DNA of 24,731 nt from Mariprofundales bacterium (GTDB lineage: Bacteria > Pseudomonadota > Zetaproteobacteria > Mariprofundales > S012-25), in NCBI GenBank assembly GCA_015487905.1, contig WFOX01000042.1:1-24731 (forward strand), given 5' to 3'. Position numbers and translations under genes: made by a program. The notes beneath the pieces were generated by a model. That model did not search any database, had not been told where the DNA came from, and worked only from the letters and a program-made list of their open reading frames with translations. Shown piece after piece: positions 23,848 to 24,731 of this stretch (positions are counted from its first letter, which is position 1; each line of letters begins with the position of its first letter).

Positions 23848-24587
23848 TGCGCTATGTGACCTTGGATTTTGAAACGACGGGGCTGTATCCCGAGCGCGGC
23901 GATCGCGTCGTGGAAGTCGGCGCGGTGGAGATCGTCGGCAGAAAGCCCGGCAAAAGCTTCCATCGCTTCGTGAATCCGGAGCGGCCGATTCCTGAGGAAG
24001 TCGTGCGCATTCACGGCATCACGGATGAAAAGGTCAAACATGCGCCTCGGTTTTGTGAAATCGTGGATGAGCTGCTTGCGTTTTTGGATGGCGCCACACT
24101 CGTCATCCACAACGCCTCGTTTGATTTGCAGTTTCTCCAAGCCGAGCTTGCGCGCGCGGGAAGGCCCTTTCCCGAAAACGCGCCCGTGGTGGATACCTTG
24201 GATCATGCGCGGCGCAAGCACCCTGGCGAGCGCAATTCCTTGGATGCGCTTTGCGACCGCTATGGCATTGACCGCAGCGCACGCACCTTGCACGGGGCGC
24301 TGTTGGATGCGCGGCTCTTGGCCGAGGTGTTCGTGGCGATGACGGGGGGCAGCCAGCTTACCTTGATTTCGGAGGTGCGCGCGATGCCGGCGCGCAACTT
24401 CGTGCGGCTTTCGCGTACGCATGCGCGCGTGCAGGAGCAAGTGGAAACGGCCAAGCAGATGCAACGCAAGATCATTGAACCCGATCCTGAAGAGCTTGCC
24501 GCGCACGAGGCCATGCTTGCCTACATGGAGAAGATCTCCGGTCGCACGCCGATTTGGCGGAAGTGGGAGGCGGGCGATGCCGCCTGA
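23847..24587 (+). CDS. dnaQ: DNA polymerase III epsilon subunit (3'-5' proofreading exonuclease)
   Basis: Proofreading exonuclease of the replicative polymerase. The 246-residue product shows the DEDDh set: Asp7 and Glu9 in LDFETTG, Asp93 in HNASFDLQFL, His149 and Asp154 in LHGALLDARLLAEVF. A QLTLI segment (170-174) just after the nuclease domain matches a beta-clamp-binding motif, as in E. coli epsilon, and a C-terminal part suitable for alpha-subunit binding follows. Length equals E. coli DnaQ (243). The start overlaps the methyltransferase stop (TGATG); composition returns to the GC-rich host style at once. It overlaps the downstream phosphatase gene by 11 bases. Confidence 0.94.
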   Translation: MRYVTLDFETTGLYPERGDRVVEVGAVEIVGRKPGKSFHRFVNPERPIPEEVVRIHGITDEKVKHAPRFCEIVDELLAFLDGATLVIHNASFDLQFLQAELARAGRPFPENAPVVDTLDHARRKHPGERNSLDALCDRYGIDRSARTLHGALLDARLLAEVFVAMTGGSQLTLISEVRAMPARNFVRLSRTHARVQEQVETAKQMQRKIIEPDPEELAAHEAMLAYMEKISGRTPIWRKWEAGDAA

Positions 24588-24731
24588 GAGCATTCTCGTC
24601 GTTTGCGCGGGCAACTTATGCCGCAGTCCGTTTGCGGCGCGTTTGCTTGCTAAGCGCCTCGCCGAAGAGGGGGAAACGACCGAGGTATTCAGCCGCGGGC
24701 TGATCGCAACGCCTGGGCAGACGCCGCCTGC
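24577..24731 (+). CDS. Low-molecular-weight protein-tyrosine phosphatase family, partial
   Basis: The first 51 residues of a gene that continues past the window edge. The N-terminal P-loop VVCAGNLCRSPFAARLL has the CX5R signature (Cys10 to Arg16) of low-molecular-weight phosphotyrosine phosphatases (Wzb/Etp type; arsenate reductases of this fold are the alternative), followed by SRGLIATPGQTPP, like the family's SAG..A..G..... segment. GGGAGG upstream of ATG 24577 supports the start, which lies inside the end of dnaQ. The specific substrate cannot be judged from the fragment. Confidence 0.85.
   Translation, partial: MPPESILVVCAGNLCRSPFAARLLAKRLAEEGETTEVFSRGLIATPGQTPP

Overview
The window is compact, GC-rich bacterial chromosome. 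By gene content and order it is most like a gammaproteobacterium: a YfgM-like gene, bamB and der in a row, ratA-ratB, pilT-pilU, an mlaFEDC cluster, ErpA and DnaQ. I cannot name a genus. One arrangement is atypical: dusB runs directly into ntrB-ntrC, an order best known from alphaproteobacteria (nifR3-ntrB-ntrC). Genes are packed tightly with many overlapping start/stop junctions, and no stretch above 300 bases lacks a gene.

Layout. 1-3384 (+): dusB and the nitrogen two-component pair ntrB/ntrC. 3381-4783 (-): a DUF2062 membrane protein and a fructosamine-kinase-like protein. 4883-8885 (+): a small unknown protein, a YfgM-like protein, bamB, der, ratA and ratB. 8882-11209 (-): erpA, preceded by an LTA-synthase/sulfatase-like membrane enzyme gene broken by one in-frame TAG. 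11247-12239 (+): apbE. 12264-16077 (+): three consecutive PilT-family ATPases (PilT, PilU and a divergent third), then a nitrobindin-like small barrel protein. 16081-18093 (-): a short RNase R. 18128-18215 (+): tRNA-Leu(CAG) with a promoter overlapping the rnr start and a rho-independent terminator. 18257-19177 (-): ilvE. 19258-21920 (+): mlaF-E-D-C. 21920-23847 (+): an AT-rich two-gene restriction-modification cassette. 23847-24731 (+): dnaQ and the start of a low-molecular-weight phosphatase gene that runs off the window.

Functional themes are envelope upkeep (Bam, Mla, YfgM-like, LTA-synthase-like), twitching or DNA-uptake motors (PilT family), RNA and ribosome maturation (DusB, Der, RNase R, tRNA) and nitrogen control. 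The most notable points are: the amber codon that separates an otherwise intact enzyme from its last metal ligands; the foreign-looking restriction-modification pair fitted between mlaC and dnaQ with one-base overlaps at both edges; an octamer (GCTTGCGC and its complement) repeated about 50 times by hand count but absent from the restriction-modification cassette; and three adjacent PilT-type ATPases, the third with an altered Walker B region. I saw no CRISPR array, insertion sequence or prophage gene.
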